From Myxococcales bacterium (GTDB lineage: Bacteria > Myxococcota > Polyangia > Nannocystales > Nannocystaceae): 64,000 bases of DNA. The notes beneath the pieces were generated by a model. It did not search any database. It was not told where the DNA came from and saw only the letters and a list, made by a program, of their open reading frames with translations. The DNA lies in contig JAEUJW010000020.1 in NCBI GenBank assembly GCA_016793465.1, positions 1 to 64,000 of the forward strand, given 5' to 3'. Each line of letters begins with the position of its first letter. The first letter of the stretch is position 1. The position numbers were made by a program, and so were the translations under genes. This document shows positions 47,898 through 58,483 of the stretch, piece by piece.

Positions 47898-48539
47898 ATG
47901 CACGCCGCACACGCCGTCCACACGCCGACCCCGACGCTGTCCGCCCGCCTGCGCGACGAGACCCGCGAGGCCCACCGCGCCGCCGAGCGCGGGCGCCTCG
48001 TCCGCGACCTCGTGCGCGGCGACCTCGACCGCGACCGCTACGCGGGCCTGCTCGCCGCGCTCTACCGCGTGCACCTCGCCCTCGAGGCCGGCCTCGAGGC
48101 CCACCGCCGCCACCCGTGCGTCGCCCCGCTGCACTGGCCGGCGCTGGCCCGCAGCCCGGCGCTGGCCCGCGACCTCGCCGCCCTCGCCGGTCCGGGCTGG
48201 CAGGGCCGCGTGGTCGTCGACGCCGCCGCCGACGCGTACGTCGCCCGCCTGGTCGCCCTCGGCCGCGAGGCCCCGCCGCTGCTGCTGGCGCACGCCTACG
48301 TGCTGTACCTCGGCGACCTCTCGGGCGGGCAGATCCTGCGCGCCTGCGTGGCCCGCTTCGCCCCCGAGGCGCTGGCCCGCTTCGACTTCCCCGGCCTCGA
48401 CGTCTCCGCGGCGCGCCTCGAGTTCCGCGAGCGCCTCGACGCGGCCCCGCTCGGACCGCCGCTGGTCACCGCGGTGATCGCCGAGGCCGGCCGCGCGTTC
48501 GAGCTGCACGCCGGCCTGGCCGACGCGCTCGTCGCGTGA
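47898..48539 (+). CDS. Biliverdin-producing heme oxygenase
   Basis: 213 residues, typical for bacterial heme oxygenases. The proximal heme ligand is His26 in RDETREAHRAAER. The distal-helix signature YVLYLGDLSGGQILRA carries the Gly-rich bend over the heme. The enzyme opens heme to biliverdin, CO and Fe2+, using electrons from ferredoxin. It is last in the operon and supplies the substrate of the PcyA-like reductase. Its 3' end, including the stop, is imperfectly duplicated just downstream (48576-48609). Confidence 0.9.
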   Translation: MHAAHAVHTPTPTLSARLRDETREAHRAAERGRLVRDLVRGDLDRDRYAGLLAALYRVHLALEAGLEAHRRHPCVAPLHWPALARSPALARDLAALAGPGWQGRVVVDAAADAYVARLVALGREAPPLLLAHAYVLYLGDLSGGQILRACVARFAPEALARFDFPGLDVSAARLEFRERLDAAPLGPPLVTAVIAEAGRAFELHAGLADALVA

Positions 48540-48609
48540 GCCGCGGGCCGGCCGCGCGCCGCCTCGGCCGGGCGACACGCCGGCCCGGCCGACGCGCGGG
48601 TCGCGTGAG
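48507..48609. repeat. Imperfect duplication of the heme oxygenase 3' end
   Basis: A 34-base segment ending the heme oxygenase gene (48507-48540, starting CACGCCGGCC and ending GTCGCGTGAG) recurs at 48576-48609 with three mismatches, separated by a GC-rich spacer with self-complementary runs. The second copy carries the stop codon too but has no gene attached. Confidence 0.7.
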
Positions 48610-48626
48610 CGCCGGCGCGGGCCGCC

Positions 48627-50027
48627 TCAGCCGAGCCCGGGCACGCCGCCGGCGCCGACGCCGAGGCGCTGGGCCTCGCGGACCGCGCTGAGGACCGCGC
48701 CGTGGACGGTGCCGAAGTTCGTCCGCGACGTCGCCTCGCCGGCGAACAGCAGGCGGTCGCCGACCGGCGCGGCCAGGGCGTCGAAGTCGTCGAGGGTCTG
48801 GCCGAGCGCCGGGAAGCTGTACGAGCCGCGGCTGTAGGGGTCGTCGCGCCAGCGGGTCACGTGGGCGGCGACCGGCGGCGGCACGGCCACGCCGAGCGCC
48901 GCGGCGAGCACGTCCCGCGCGCCGGCGATCAGGGCCGCGTCGTCGAGCGCGTCGAGGGCCTCGCGGGCCCGCGCGCCGCCGTGGAGGAGCACGAGCGTGG
49001 GGGCGCCGGCCGCCGCGCTGACGTCGACGATCAGCGGGAACTCGCCGCGGGTCGCGCCCGCGTGCAGCCACGCGGCGTCGGGCGTGTCGGGCCAGAACGC
49101 CGCGTCCCAGCGCAGCACGACCTTCTCGAGGCTGCCCATCTCGAGCCGCGCGATCGCCTCGCGCTTGGCCGCCGGCAGCGCCGGCGCGAAGGTGATGCCC
49201 CCGGCCTGCAGCACCCCGAGCGGCACGGTGACGATCACCCGGTCGGCGCGCAGCACCTCGCCGCCGGCGAGCTCGACCCGCGCCGCGTCGCCGGCGAGCT
49301 CGACCCGCGTCACCGGGCGCGCGAGGCGGATGTCGAGGCCCTCGGCCAGCGGCGCCAGCAGCGAGCGGTAGCCGCCGACGACCACGTGGTCGTCGTAGCC
49401 GTAGAACTCGTCCTCGTCGAAGATCGCCAGCGAGGTGCGGGCGGTCGGGCCGCCGTAGTCGACCTCGAGCGCGTACTGCTCGAGGATCAGGCGGGCGTAC
49501 CGCTCGGCGCGCGGGTCGAGGGCGAGCCCCGCCAGGTGCGCGTCGATCGCCGCCTGCATGCTCGCCTGCTCGCCGAGCTCGGCCTGCAGCGACGGCAGCG
49601 CCGCCAGCAGCCCCTCCTCGCGCGCCAGCGCGGCCGCCAGCTCGTCGTCGCCGGCGAACCGGCCCTCGGCGGCGTCCCACAGCGCGACCGGCTCGTAGGC
49701 GTGCGGGCGGGTCGCGACCCCGTAGCCGTCGGCCATCGCCGCGACCGGGTTGCCGCTGCGCCCGTGGATCCACGCCGCGCCGACGTCGACCCGCGCGCCG
49801 GCCAGCTCGACGGTGTCGATGCGCCCGCCGATCCGCTCGCGCGCCTCGACCACCACGACCGCGATGCCGTCGGCCCGCAGCAGGCGCGCGGCCACCAGCC
49901 CGGCGACGCCGGCCCCGACGATCACCACGCTGCGCGTCGGCCCGGGCACGACCGGCGGCGCCTCGGCGCGGCAGGCGAGGCCCACCAGCGCCCCGAGGGC
50001 CCCGAGCAGCGGACGACGCGGCAGCAC
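48627..50027 (-). CDS. FAD-dependent amine oxidase (monoamine/polyamine oxidase type)
   Basis: 466 residues from a GTG. The N-terminus (RRPLLGALGALVGLAC) can be read as a signal peptide with lipobox, so it may be exported as a lipoprotein. The FAD-binding motif VVIVGAGVAGLVAARLLRAD is at ~34-53, then ERIGGRID, the substrate region VDVGAAWIHG, and the C-terminal FAD contact LLFAGEATSRTNFGTVHGA. Such enzymes oxidise polyamines or other amines, giving aldehyde, ammonia or amine, and H2O2. It is convergent with the bilin operon and probably unrelated to it. The catalase at 54451 could remove its peroxide. Confidence 0.87.
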   Translation of the reverse strand: MLPRRPLLGALGALVGLACRAEAPPVVPGPTRSVVIVGAGVAGLVAARLLRADGIAVVVVEARERIGGRIDTVELAGARVDVGAAWIHGRSGNPVAAMADGYGVATRPHAYEPVALWDAAEGRFAGDDELAAALAREEGLLAALPSLQAELGEQASMQAAIDAHLAGLALDPRAERYARLILEQYALEVDYGGPTARTSLAIFDEDEFYGYDDHVVVGGYRSLLAPLAEGLDIRLARPVTRVELAGDAARVELAGGEVLRADRVIVTVPLGVLQAGGITFAPALPAAKREAIARLEMGSLEKVVLRWDAAFWPDTPDAAWLHAGATRGEFPLIVDVSAAAGAPTLVLLHGGARAREALDALDDAALIAGARDVLAAALGVAVPPPVAAHVTRWRDDPYSRGSYSFPALGQTLDDFDALAAPVGDRLLFAGEATSRTNFGTVHGAVLSAVREAQRLGVGAGGVPGLG

Positions 50028-50179
50028 CGCGCCATCATACCCGAGGCCGCGGCGCCGGCGGATTTATGATTCTTGGTGCGCGCCGACCCGCCGACGCGGG
50101 CGTCCGCGGCCCCGCGGCGGCGCGTCCCGGGTCGTCCCGTCGCGGCGGAGCCGTGGGCTGCCAGGCGCCGCCCGGCGGC

Positions 50180-51349
50180 TCACGGCCGCAGCACGACCTT
50201 GATGCAGCCGTCCTGCTTGTCGCGGAAGGTCTTGTAGGCCTCGGGCGCCTGGTCGAGCGGCAAGCGGTGGGTGACGACGAACGACGGGTCGATCGCGCCG
50301 GACTCGATGTACGCGAGCAGCGGCCGCAAATAGCGCTGCACGTGGGTCTGGCCCATCTTGAGGGTCAGGCTCTTGTTCATGGCGGCGCCGAACGGGACCT
50401 TGTCGAGCATGCCGACGTACACGCCGGGGACCGAGACGGTGCCGGTCTTGCGGCAGCACATGATCGCCTCGCGCAGCGCGTGCAGGCGGTCGGTGGCGAG
50501 CATGACGGCCGACTTGACCTTGTCGAGCACGGCGTCGGCGCTGCCGCTGGCGTGGGCCTCGCAGCCGACGGCGTCGATGCAGCGGTCGGGGCCGCGGCCG
50601 CCGGTCATCTCCATCAATCGCTCATAGACGTCGGCCTCGTCGAAGTTGATGGTCTCGGCCTTGCCGGCCTCGGCCATGCGCAGGCGCTCGGGCACGCGGT
50701 CGATTGCGACGACCCGGCCGGCGCCGAGCAGCCAGGCGCTGCGGATGGCGAACTGCGCGACCGGGCCGCAGCCCCAGATCGCCACCGTGTCGCCGGGCTC
50801 GATGCCGGCGTACTCGGCCGCCATGTAGCCGGTCGGGAAGATGTCCGACAGGAACAGCACCTGCTCGTCGGCGAGGCTCGACTCGATCTTGATCGGCCCG
50901 ACGTCGGCGAACGGGACCCGCAGGTACTCGGCCTGGCCGCCCGCGAACCCGCCGAGCATGTGCGAGTAGCCGAGCAGGCCGGCGGGCGAGTGCCCCATGG
51001 CCTCGCGGGCCATGTGCGCGTTGGGGTTGCTGGTGTCGCAGCACGAGAACTCGGCGCGCTTGCAGAAGAAGCACGAGCCGCAGGCCAGCACGAACGGCAC
51101 GACCACGCGGTCGCCGACGGCCAGGTTGCCGACGCCCTTGCCGACCTCGACGACCTCGCCCATCGGCTCGTGGCCGAGGATGTCGCCCGCCTCCATGGTC
51201 GGCATGAAGCCGTCGTAGAGGTGGAGGTCCGAGCCGCAGATCGCCGTCGAGGTGACCTTGATGATGACGTCGCGGGCGTCGAGGATCGTCGGATCCGGGA
51301 CGGTATCGACGCGGACGTCGCTCTTGCCGTGCCAACAGAGTGCGCGCAT
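50180..51349 (-). CDS. Zinc-dependent alcohol dehydrogenase (formaldehyde dehydrogenase-like)
   Basis: 389 residues. Medium-chain dehydrogenase: catalytic-zinc Cys in [26 protein letters not shown] with the His-Glu pair, structural-zinc cysteines in [18 protein letters not shown], and the NAD-binding motif [20 protein letters not shown]. The insertion [12 protein letters not shown] and overall length match the glutathione-independent formaldehyde dehydrogenase-like subgroup. It would oxidise an alcohol or aldehyde with NAD. Encoded alone, divergent from a small disordered protein. Confidence 0.9.
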   Translation of the reverse strand: MRALCWHGKSDVRVDTVPDPTILDARDVIIKVTSTAICGSDLHLYDGFMPTMEAGDILGHEPMGEVVEVGKGVGNLAVGDRVVVPFVLACGSCFFCKRAEFSCCDTSNPNAHMAREAMGHSPAGLLGYSHMLGGFAGGQAEYLRVPFADVGPIKIESSLADEQVLFLSDIFPTGYMAAEYAGIEPGDTVAIWGCGPVAQFAIRSAWLLGAGRVVAIDRVPERLRMAEAGKAETINFDEADVYERLMEMTGGRGPDRCIDAVGCEAHASGSADAVLDKVKSAVMLATDRLHALREAIMCCRKTGTVSVPGVYVGMLDKVPFGAAMNKSLTLKMGQTHVQRYLRPLLAYIESGAIDPSFVVTHRLPLDQAPEAYKTFRDKQDGCIKVVLRP

Positions 51350-51650
51350 GAAGTTTCTCCGGCCGAAGACATGCGCCTCGTCGGCGGCCCGGCCCGCGCA
51401 AACCACGGATCGCCGGGACACGGGCCGCCTTCGCGGCCGACCGGCGAGGCGCGGCGACCGTCGTCGTGACGGCGCAGGGGCCGCCCGGCGACGAGCCCGG
51501 GGACATTCCCAGGCGCGGCGAGCCACGAGCGGCGCGACGGCCCTGCACGTCGTCGGACCGGCGACGCGCCCGCGCCCCGATCCGCGGCGACGCAACGTCT
51601 TCGCCTGGCCGCGCGCGGCGGGACCCGTAAGCCGTGGGCGGAGGCAAGCC
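51350..51650. other. Intergenic region between divergent genes
   Basis: 301 bases with no supported gene. A partial copy of the dispersed repeat (CCCGGGGACATTCCCAGG near 51495-51512) lies here. No clear promoter elements recognised. Confidence 0.35.
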
Positions 51651-51929
51651 ATGGATCCCAGCAAGAACACCCGACCGTCCCACGACCGCCACGACATCGA
51701 TCGCGACGGACCAGGCAGCGGGGTCAATCAGGTCAACCCGCACGACACGCCCGCGACCCGCGGCACCGACAAGCCGGGCCACCAGGGCGGCGACCCGTCG
51801 GAGGTCAAGCCGCGCCCGACGCAGCCGAACCGCGACGCGCAGCCCGACGGCCGCCGCGACCCCGGCTTCGACGCCGAGCACCCCGACGCCGGGCGCCGCC
51901 GCGGCGGCCAGCTCGAGCAGGACGAGTAG
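51651..51929 (+). CDS. Small disordered hydrophilic protein
   Basis: 92 residues, rich in Asp, Arg, Pro, Gly and His, with no hydrophobic core: [20 protein letters not shown], then [18 protein letters not shown]. Composition and length are like stress-associated intrinsically disordered bacterial proteins. No signal peptide. The ATG is the only reasonable start. No family assigned; the acid/base balance and the catalase nearby make a stress role conceivable only. Confidence 0.55.
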   Translation: MDPSKNTRPSHDRHDIDRDGPGSGVNQVNPHDTPATRGTDKPGHQGGDPSEVKPRPTQPNRDAQPDGRRDPGFDAEHPDAGRRRGGQLEQDE

Positions 51930-51937
51930 CGCACCCC

Positions 51938-51956
51938 GGCGCCGCTCGCGGGCGCC
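51938..51956. terminator. Bidirectional hairpin between convergent genes
   Basis: GGCGCC, a 7-base loop and GGCGCC lie in the 34-base gap between two converging stops. Confidence 0.4.
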
Positions 51957-51963
51957 TCGCCGC

Positions 51964-52905
51964 TCACTGCACGTGGACGACGAGCGCGACGAGGGCGATG
52001 CGGTCGACGTCGGCGTAGAGGTCGCTCGCCAGCTCCTCGCCGTACACGTCGGGGTCGACCTCCTCCCACGCGGCCTGACAGGCGCGCCCGGCCAGCACCG
52101 GGGCGAGGGCCGCGTGCAGCGGGTGGCGCCCGGCGATCACCGGCGAGCCGGTGAACAGCACCAGCTGACCGCCGGGGCGCAGGCGGACCAGCGCCTCGCG
52201 GACGATGCGCACGGCGAGGTCGTAGCCGTGGTCGCCGCCGCCGTCGCGGTAGAGGCGGCGCGCCGGGTCGCGCATGAACGGCGGGTGGGCGACGACCGCG
52301 TCGATGTCGTCGCGCACGCCGGCGAGCAGGTCGCTGGCCAGCACCAGCACGCCGGGGGCGTCGGCGATGGCGGCGTTGATGCGGGCGAACCGCAGGGCCC
52401 GCTCGTTGATGTCGGTGAGCACGACCTGGCCGGCGCGTCCGACCAGCGACAGGCCCGGCGCGCCGCTGCCGGCGCAGACCTCGACGAGGCGGCGGGCCGG
52501 GGCGACGGCGCGGCGGAGCACGCGGATGAAGCGGTAGGTGTCGGGCCCGAAGAACACGGCGTCGGCGGCGGCGGTCGGGTGGGCCGAGTGCACGTAGATC
52601 GCCGGGTCCTGGCCGGGCTGCTCGGGAGGCGGGTCGACGCTGGCGAAGCGCACGGTGGCGCGCCGCAGCCGGCCCGCGGGCGCCAGCGCGTCGGCGGCGA
52701 CCAGCAGCGCCTCGACCTCGGGGGGCAGCACGCCGGGTCCGAACGGGCGCGACCAGCCGAGCACGTCGGCGAGCGCGCGGGCCTCGGCGTTGCCGGGGCG
52801 CGCGTCGACGTGGCGGTGGGTCGCCGGGGTGGGCGGGACGAACCGGTGACCGGAGCGGCGGAGCAGGCGTCCCAGCTCGACGAGGGCCAGATCTGCGGGT
52901 GACAT
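51964..52905 (-). CDS. Class I SAM methyltransferase (HemK/RlmG-like)
   Basis: 313 residues from an ATG; a GTG six codons earlier is possible. The N-terminal ~130 residues are a substrate-recognition region. SAM motif I is VEVCAGSGAPGLSLV, followed by VLTDINERAL. Motif IV reads VVAHPPFM, a variant of the (N/D)PP(Y/F) motif of amino- and base-methylating enzymes, and LRPGGQLVLFTGSPVIAG follows. The substrate is probably a nucleic-acid base or a glutamine side chain. A perfect 18-base palindrome lies 45 bases upstream. Confidence 0.8.
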   Translation of the reverse strand: MSPADLALVELGRLLRRSGHRFVPPTPATHRHVDARPGNAEARALADVLGWSRPFGPGVLPPEVEALLVAADALAPAGRLRRATVRFASVDPPPEQPGQDPAIYVHSAHPTAAADAVFFGPDTYRFIRVLRRAVAPARRLVEVCAGSGAPGLSLVGRAGQVVLTDINERALRFARINAAIADAPGVLVLASDLLAGVRDDIDAVVAHPPFMRDPARRLYRDGGGDHGYDLAVRIVREALVRLRPGGQLVLFTGSPVIAGRHPLHAALAPVLAGRACQAAWEEVDPDVYGEELASDLYADVDRIALVALVVHVQ

Positions 52906-52949
52906 CGGCGGGACAGATGACACGCGCGGTTGCGACCGTCAAAGCGAAG

Positions 52950-52967
52950 CATGTCCCCGGGGACATG
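52950..52967. repeat. Copy 3 of dispersed palindrome (18-base perfect form)
   Basis: CATGTCCCCGGGGACATG is perfectly self-complementary. It lies between the ATP-grasp stop and the methyltransferase start. It is followed by TCGCAACG; the half-site GGGGACATCGCAACG near 3621 looks related. Confidence 0.65.
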
Positions 52968-52993
52968 TCGCAACGCGCAGGTGATGCGGCGGC

Positions 52994-54217
52994 TCAGGCG
53001 ACGTCGACCTTCAGGCGCGTCACGACCTCGTGCAGCGCCGCCGTGACCACCGCGGTGTCCGGGTGGCGCACGATCAGCAGGCCGTCGCCGCTGTAGCTGC
53101 CCGTGGGGGTCGCGCCGATCTGCGGCAGCCGGACCTCGACGACGAGCTGGCCGAGCTCGCGGCGCAGCTCGTCGACCCCGCGCAGGCCGCGGATCTTGCC
53201 GTGGCCCTGGCCGCGCAGGTAGGCCACGCCGACCGCCCAGCGCCGCGGCGGCGGCGTGAAGCGGTCGAGCAGCATCAGGCGCGGCCACTCGGCGTAGAGG
53301 TCGATGTCGTGGGCGAAGCCGAGGGCCGAGGTGATGCCGGCGCCCGGCGGCCGCGCGCCGACCTCGGACACCGCGACGCCGCCGTCGGCGCGGCGGAACC
53401 ACTCCATGTGCGACAGCCCGTGCCGGAGGCCGAGGGCCCGCAGCGCCGCCGGCCCGACCCGCCGGATGTCCGCGAACTCGCCGCCGTCGACGGCGCGCGG
53501 CAGCAGCACGACCCACTGGATCCACGGGCTGCGCAGCGCCTCGAGCGGCGTCGGTCGGTAGCAGGCGATCGAGTGCCACACGACCTCGCCGCCGATCGTC
53601 ACGCTGTCGTAGGTGAACTCGTCGCCGAGCAGGAACTCCTCGAGCAGGCGCGGGTCGGCCGGCGACGGCGGGGTCGCCGCGAGCCAGCCGCGCAGCGCCG
53701 CGGCGTCGTCGAGGCGGAAGGTGTCGACCGCGCCGGCGCCCGCGGGCGGCTTGACCACCAGCGGGAACCCGACCTCGGCCGCGAACGCCAGCGCCTGGGC
53801 CGGCGCGACGACCACGGCGTGGCGGGCCACCGGCACGCCCGCCGCCCGCAGCACGTCCTTCATGCGGTGCTTGTCGCGGAAGTTGAGCGCGGTGGCCGCG
53901 TCGAGGCCCGGCAGGCCGAGGAACTCGCGGGCCTCGGCCACCGGCACCTGCAACTGCTCGAGGATCGCGATCAGCCGCTCGACCGGCCGCCCCGCGTGCG
54001 CCGCCAGCCCGCGCGCGGCGTCGACGATCTGCTGCGGGTCCATGGCGTCGTCGACCCGCCAGTGCATCGCCAGCGACTCGCGCAGCCGCGGCGGCAGGCG
54101 CTCGCGGGGCTCGCAGGTGATCAGCGCCAGGCGGACGCCGGCGAGGCGGGCCGCGCTGTCGATGAAGCGGACGGTCGCGTCGAGCAACCACGGGGCGACG
54201 AAGGCGGCGAAGCGCAC
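52994..54217 (-). CDS. ATP-grasp enzyme
   Basis: 407 residues from a GTG. ATP-grasp features: FRDKHRMKDVLRAAGVPVAR (nucleotide-binding start), GFPLVVKPPAGAGAVDTFRL (lysine and Gly-rich loop), LLEEFLLGDEFTYDSV, and metal-site residues in VSEVGARPPGAGIT. This is the carbamoyl-phosphate-synthase/BL00235-like group, joining a carboxylate to an amine or thiol via acyl phosphate. The N-terminal ~95 residues form the usual pre-ATP-grasp Rossmann domain. No substrate-specific neighbour is present. It shares the intergenic region with the divergent catalase gene. Confidence 0.85.
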   Translation of the reverse strand: MRFAAFVAPWLLDATVRFIDSAARLAGVRLALITCEPRERLPPRLRESLAMHWRVDDAMDPQQIVDAARGLAAHAGRPVERLIAILEQLQVPVAEAREFLGLPGLDAATALNFRDKHRMKDVLRAAGVPVARHAVVVAPAQALAFAAEVGFPLVVKPPAGAGAVDTFRLDDAAALRGWLAATPPSPADPRLLEEFLLGDEFTYDSVTIGGEVVWHSIACYRPTPLEALRSPWIQWVVLLPRAVDGGEFADIRRVGPAALRALGLRHGLSHMEWFRRADGGVAVSEVGARPPGAGITSALGFAHDIDLYAEWPRLMLLDRFTPPPRRWAVGVAYLRGQGHGKIRGLRGVDELRRELGQLVVEVRLPQIGATPTGSYSGDGLLIVRHPDTAVVTAALHEVVTRLKVDVA

Positions 54218-54361
54218 GCGCGCAGGGTGACCCGTGTCGGTCGGCCGATCGCGCCGCCGGCCCGCACGCGCGTGGAGGCGGTGATCCCCGCGGGTGTGAA
54301 GATTCCCGGGCGCGACGTTCGCGGCCCGCGCAGGTCGACCTCGGCAAGACCCGAGTGTGGC

Positions 54362-54381
54362 GATTCACGTACGGGTGAATC
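54362..54381. promoter_or_regulatory. Inverted repeat in the catalase promoter region
   Basis: GATTCAC and GTGAATC are separated by six bases, 70 bases upstream of the catalase ATG. AT-rich CATAATTTTAC (about 54396-54406) lies between and could be the -10 region. The arrangement suits a regulator site controlling the catalase gene; the protein is unknown. Confidence 0.4.
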
Positions 54382-54450
54382 TCCCGGGGACCGCACATAA
54401 TTTTACAGTCCTCGGCGCGCGACGGAGTCGTCAATCGAAGAAATGCTGTC

Positions 54451-56640
<2,190 letters not shown>

Positions 56641-56670
56641 GGCCCGCCGCCGGAAGCGACGCGCGCGCCG

Positions 56671-56700
56671 CGGCTCGGCTCCGAGGTCCTCGGCGAGCCG
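56671..56700. terminator. Hairpin after the catalase gene
   Basis: CGGCTCG / CGAGCCG outer arms and CCGAG / CTCGG inner arms pair around a GTC loop, with a 3-base bulge on the left side. Confidence 0.55.
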
Positions 56701-56764
56701 CCCGCGGAGCGACGCGCGTCGCCCGTCCCCACTCGGCGCCCACCACGGCCCGTCGAGTTCGACC

Positions 56765-56778
56765 TGTCCGCCGAGACA
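56765..56778. repeat. Variant copy of dispersed palindrome
   Basis: TGTCCGCCGAGACA preceded by GACC, followed by GCCG; compare the copies at 13980 and 58202. Confidence 0.4.
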
Positions 56779-56811
56779 GCCGGGCTGCGTGAGCGGCCGG
56801 GCCGCCCGCGC

Positions 56812-57993
56812 TCACCGCGGACGGAGCTCGCGCGCCGGGCCGCGGTCGCGGGCCTGCAGCGCGTCCTCGAGGCTCGGGAAGCACGGCACGCCGCCGAGGT
56901 CGAGCCCGTCGTGGACGCAGGCCTGGGCGAGCCGTGGCGTCACGCCGCTCAGCGCGGCGGCGACGCCGCGCAGGCGCAGCACCGCGATCAGGCGGGCGAG
57001 GCCGGCGGCGGCGGCGGCGGCGAACTCGGCGCCGGTCAGGTCGAGCACGACGCGGCTGGTCGGCTCGGCGACGGTGCGCTGCATCAACGCGGCGACGGCG
57101 GCCTCGAGGCGGTCCGCGTCGAGCCGGCCGATCAGCGGCAAGGCGAGCACGCCGGGGCCGACGCGCATCACCGGCGCCGCCAGCCGCCGCATCTCCTCGG
57201 CCTGGGCGGCGAGCTGCTCGCGGCTGCGCTCGAGCTCGTCGACGCGGGCGAGGCGCTCGGCGATGTCGAGCTGGGTGACGAGCACGCCGCGCCGCCCGGT
57301 CACGGGGTCGAGGGTCCCGCGCGCGACGGTCTCGTACCAGCGCTCGCCGTCGGCGGTGCGCACCAGCACGTCGGCGCGGTAGACCCGGTCGGCCTCGACG
57401 CTGGCCCGCACGACGTCGGCCTGCGCCGGGTCGACGAAGCTGGCCCGCAGCTGGTCGTCGACGCGGCCCGCCGGGGCGACGTCGCCGAGCGCGCGGGTCG
57501 CCGCGGGGTTGCGCAGCAGGGCCTCGCCGGTGTCGGCGTAGTACGACACCAGCTCGCTGAGGTAGCGCAGCGCCTCGTAGCTGCGGCGCTCGCTCGGGTA
57601 GGTCTCGTCGGCGGTCAGCGGCCGGGCCTCGATCAGCATCGCCAGGCGGCCGGGCTCGCCGCGGGCGTCGGCGACGACGATGCCCGAGGCGCGGCACTCG
57701 GCGACGACCGGGGGGGCGCCGTCGGGGTAGAAGGTCCAGCGCTCGGTGGCGACCTCGCCGGCCTCGAACCGCCGACGCATGGTGTCCATGCGGATCATCG
57801 TCGCCTCGGACGGCCGGTTGGTGGTGTTGCGCGAGCACCACTCCTCGCGCGACGGCGAGTTCCACATCGCCAGGCCGGCACGGTTGCACCACCACTTGGT
57901 GGCGTGCGCGAGGTCGACGATCCACGTCGGCGTGCGCAGCCGGTCGAGGACCGCCAGATCCTCCGGGGTACACGGAACATCGTCCCAGGTCAT
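56812..57993 (-). CDS. PAS-STAS regulator (RsbR-type)
   Basis: 393 residues. The ATG at 57993 gives a sensible N-terminus (MTWDDVPCTPEDLAVLDRLR); the frame stays open upstream but is Arg-rich. A PAS-like domain near residues 10-125 (PTWIVDLAHATKWWCNRAGL, WNSPSREEWCSRN) and a second near 150-255 (RADVLVRTADGERWYETVAR) lead through a coiled linker to a STAS domain (VLALPLIGRLDADRLEAAVA, VVLDLTGAEFAAAAAAGL). The usual phosphosite threonine after DLTG..-x-D is replaced by an Ala run (AEFAAAA), so its stressosome function may be altered. Confidence 0.8.
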   Translation of the reverse strand: MTWDDVPCTPEDLAVLDRLRTPTWIVDLAHATKWWCNRAGLAMWNSPSREEWCSRNTTNRPSEATMIRMDTMRRRFEAGEVATERWTFYPDGAPPVVAECRASGIVVADARGEPGRLAMLIEARPLTADETYPSERRSYEALRYLSELVSYYADTGEALLRNPAATRALGDVAPAGRVDDQLRASFVDPAQADVVRASVEADRVYRADVLVRTADGERWYETVARGTLDPVTGRRGVLVTQLDIAERLARVDELERSREQLAAQAEEMRRLAAPVMRVGPGVLALPLIGRLDADRLEAAVAALMQRTVAEPTSRVVLDLTGAEFAAAAAAGLARLIAVLRLRGVAAALSGVTPRLAQACVHDGLDLGGVPCFPSLEDALQARDRGPARELRPR

Positions 57994-58483
57994 GCAGGTC
58001 CCACCCGGGAAAGGGTCGCACGAACCGTCGGCCCGGCAAACCGCCGTCACGACGAAGTTCTGCGCGCCTTTGCCACCCCCGGGCCTGCGCTCGTGGTCCG
58101 CCGCGGCCCTCGGAGGACCACCGGGCGGTCGGCGGACAGTGCGCGGACGCGCTGGCCGCGACGTTACCGCAGCTTCCCTGGCGACGTCGCCGACGTCGAC
58201 CTGTCCCCGGAGGCAGCCGCTCGACGCTCGACGCCGCAGGTCCACCGATGGCCACGCCCGGTCCGCCGCTGCGATCCGGCTCGTCGGCGACACGCGCCTC
58301 ACGCGGGCCGCGTCGACCGTGCGCACGCGCCGTCGGCCTGCTCGCGGCGCGGGGCTCGGCACGACCTCGTGGCGCGAGCAGGCGGCCGCGCTGCGCACCG
58401 CGGACGGCCCCGCGTGGGGCCGACGGACGGCGCCCGCGGTCTCACCGGTGCGGCCGCGGGGACGGCGGGTGTATCACGGTGCC
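57994..58483. other. Intergenic region between divergent genes
   Basis: 490 bases without a supported gene. A variant of the dispersed palindrome (TGTCCCCGGAGGCA) is at 58202-58215, preceded by GACC. No convincing promoter or RNA seen. Confidence 0.35.
58202..58215. repeat. Variant copy of dispersed palindrome
   Basis: TGTCCCCGGAGGCA preceded by GACC and followed by GCCG, the same flanks as the copy at 56765. Confidence 0.4.

Noticed and set aside
42589..48539. Interpretation of the globin cluster as light-harvesting genes
   Set aside because: A single globin subunit with no linker polypeptides, lyases or photosystem genes in the window; the BBAG-type reading fits better.
48627..50027. Amine oxidase as part of the bilin pathway
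   Set aside because: It is on the opposite strand and convergent, carries an export-like signal, and has monoamine/polyamine oxidase motifs rather than tetrapyrrole-enzyme features.
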